Source: Bacillota bacterium
GTDB lineage: Bacteria; Bacillota; Clostridia; Lachnospirales; Lachnospiraceae
Direction of reading: 5' to 3'
DNA: 64,000 bases
Assembly (NCBI GenBank): GCA_023399055.1
Contig: JAEWQV010000034.1
Location: 124,001 to 188,000 of the forward strand
Shown: positions 62,784-64,000 of the stretch, piece after piece
Layout: each line of letters opens with the position of its first letter
How positions within the stretch are numbered: the first letter of the stretch is position 1
Program-made: the position numbers and the translations under genes
Notes under the pieces: model-generated
What the model was told of the DNA's origin: nothing
Seen by the model: the letters and a program-made list of their open reading frames with translations, nothing else
Database searches by the model: none

Positions 62784-63465
62784 AGCAATTCAATATTTAT
62801 CAAAGAATCCATTGCTTCATATGGATATGATGGAGGCAATCAGAAGAAATTCAGCGGATTTATTATATGCAGATATAGATGGGATACTGATAAGAGAGCA
62901 AAATAGCGATGCTTATATGATTACAGTCAACGATGTTGAGTTAGGCTGTAACTTAATAAATACAATTTCAGAGAGTAGCCTCTTTGTAGCGCATCAAGAA
63001 AATATGGTAGAACTCATCAGTAATAAGTTCAATTTAAAAGGAAAGATGGAATGCTTTCAAGTTGTTTACGAGCAGGAACATATGCTTGAAGTAAGTGATG
63101 AGATTTCTATTCGAGCATTAGATTTAGAACATATTAATGTCATATTAGAACATTATAAAAAACTACCCTATTCAGAAGTGAAAGAGTTATTGGAGAAAGG
63201 CACCATGTTTGGCGGTTATAAAGACGGAGTACTTATTGGATTTATAGGCAACCATTTAGAAGGAAGTATTGGATTGCTGGAAGTGTTTCCAGACTTCAGA
63301 AAGAGAGGATATGGAACAATACTGGAAAGCTACATGGTAAATCGTATGCTTCAAAAGGGACAGGTACCTTTTGCACAAATTGAAGTAAATAATAAAGCAT
63401 CTTTAGAATTACAAAAGAAACTTGGGTTTTGTGTGTCCGAGGACAGGGTATTCTGGTTGTTTTGA
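62773..63465 (+). CDS. GNAT-family N-acetyltransferase (two-domain)
   Basis: 230 residues. The C-terminal half is a GNAT domain: GGYKDGVLIGFIGNH, GLLEVFPDFRKRGYG with the RxxGxG acetyl-CoA motif (RKRGYG), and NKASLELQKKLGFC. The N-terminal 110 residues are a second, degenerate GNAT-like fold. The start lies within the condensation-domain gene (11-base overlap). It probably acylates the product or an intermediate of this operon; substrate unknown. Confidence 0.85.
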   Translation: MKDKAIQYLSKNPLLHMDMMEAIRRNSADLLYADIDGILIREQNSDAYMITVNDVELGCNLINTISESSLFVAHQENMVELISNKFNLKGKMECFQVVYEQEHMLEVSDEISIRALDLEHINVILEHYKKLPYSEVKELLEKGTMFGGYKDGVLIGFIGNHLEGSIGLLEVFPDFRKRGYGTILESYMVNRMLQKGQVPFAQIEVNNKASLELQKKLGFCVSEDRVFWLF

Positions 63466-63613
63466 GAACTAGTGCTTTCGATTCGCTAATTGACGCATCC
63501 AAGTATTTGCTGTGCTTATGATACTCTAATAATGAAATATGTAATACAGCAGATATGTCAGAAATGAGAAACTCGTGCATATATTATACTAAGAAAACCT
63601 TGTGAGGGCATGT

Positions 63614-64000
63614 ATGGAGATATATGTTGTTCAACCAGAAGATACCTTGGTTGATATAGCACGAAAATATGGTGTAACGGTAGAGAAACTGGCAGCAGAT
63701 AATGGGTTGCCTTATCCATATAATTTAATCACCGGTCAAGCGTTAGTCATTACTTATCCCAAAACCACTCATGTTATCTCGGAAGGGGAAACAATAGAGA
63801 GTATAGCTGACAGGTATCAGGTGTCTGTTATGCAAATTCTTAGAAATAATCCCTATCTATCAGATAGAGAGTTTATTTATCCAGGTGAGTCCTTGGTTAT
63901 TAGTTATAATACAAAAAAAACGATTACCACAAATGGCTTTGCCTATCCGTTTATAAAAATGGAAACTCTAATTAAAACACTACCAAACCTTACTTACTTA
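63614..64000 (+). CDS. LysM-GH18 protein, YaaH/SleL-like (3' end outside window)
   Basis: 129 residues are visible. Two LysM domains: residues 3-47 (YVVQPEDTLVDIARKYGVTV) and 52-98 (HVISEGETIESIADRYQVSV). Then a linker and the first strand of a GH18 barrel (TNGFAYPFIKMETLIKTLPN). This order matches YaaH/SleL-type spore cortex-lytic N-acetylglucosaminidases, which bind peptidoglycan by LysM and act during germination. No signal peptide, as is normal for mother-cell-made spore proteins. GAGGG precedes the ATG. Confidence 0.85.
   Translation, partial: MEIYVVQPEDTLVDIARKYGVTVEKLAADNGLPYPYNLITGQALVITYPKTTHVISEGETIESIADRYQVSVMQILRNNPYLSDREFIYPGESLVISYNTKKTITTNGFAYPFIKMETLIKTLPNLTYL

Noticed and set aside
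1..64000. tRNA, rRNA, insertion sequences, integrases or prophage genes
   Set aside because: Looked for throughout; no T-loop/acceptor pattern, transposase motif or terminal inverted repeat was convincing.

Overview
The window reads as low-GC, AT-rich DNA of a cellulolytic clostridium of the Lachnospiraceae. A free (dockerin-less) GH48 exocellulase and GH9 endoglucanase stand side by side at 51.6-57.7 kb. From memory this pair fits Lachnoclostridium (Clostridium) phytofermentans; that species call is an inference and no database was searched. Almost every gene is on the + strand. No tRNA, rRNA, CRISPR array, transposase or phage gene was seen.

Region 1 (1-12.9 kb) is housekeeping: the adk tail, map, a KOW RNA-binding protein, infA, rpmJ, rpsM, rpsK, rpsD, rpoA and rplQ, then a large secreted Ig-like repeat protein, the ECF transporter energizing module ecfA1-ecfA2-ecfT, and truA. 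In many Firmicutes rplQ-ecfA1-ecfA2-ecfT-truA-rplM-rpsI is contiguous. Here rplM-rpsI does not resume until 35.4 kb, so about 22 kb of accessory DNA separates truA from rplM.

Region 2 (12.9-35.2 kb) is that accessory block. It holds an MgtC-type membrane protein and an exopolysaccharide/capsule operon: initiating phosphoglycosyltransferase, several glycosyltransferases, UDP-glucuronate 4-epimerase, UDP-glucose dehydrogenase, Wzy-like polymerase, Wzx-like flippase and further epimerases. It then holds an unusual unit: a consensus promoter, a 54-residue gene with its own terminator, a 1263-residue protein with a HExxH metallopeptidase motif, and an overlapping FRG-domain gene. A VanZ-like gene closes the block. 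The metallopeptidase/FRG pair is the best candidate here for an undescribed system.

Region 3 (35.2-51.3 kb) holds rplM-rpsI, an XRE regulator fused to glycine-rich hydrophobic repeats, a transglutaminase-like protein, an HD-GYP phosphodiesterase, a truncated nitroreductase, and an XRE-TPR regulator with an ABC exporter. It continues with a ParB-like gene coupled to an AviRa-like rRNA methyltransferase, a TPP riboswitch with the thiamine transporter thiT (an S component able to use the EcfA1A2T module of region 1), a Met-specifying T-box with a divergent methionyl-tRNA synthetase, an HTH-kinase fusion, and an ECF-type sigma factor with a short membrane partner.

Region 4 (51.5-64 kb) holds the GH48 and GH9 cellulases, which share near-identical X2-X2-CBM3 tails. 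After them come a PadR regulator with a HAAS/SEDS-like membrane protein, a TetR-controlled operon (short-chain dehydrogenase, condensation-domain acyltransferase, GNAT), and the start of a LysM-GH18 spore-type hydrolase cut by the window edge.
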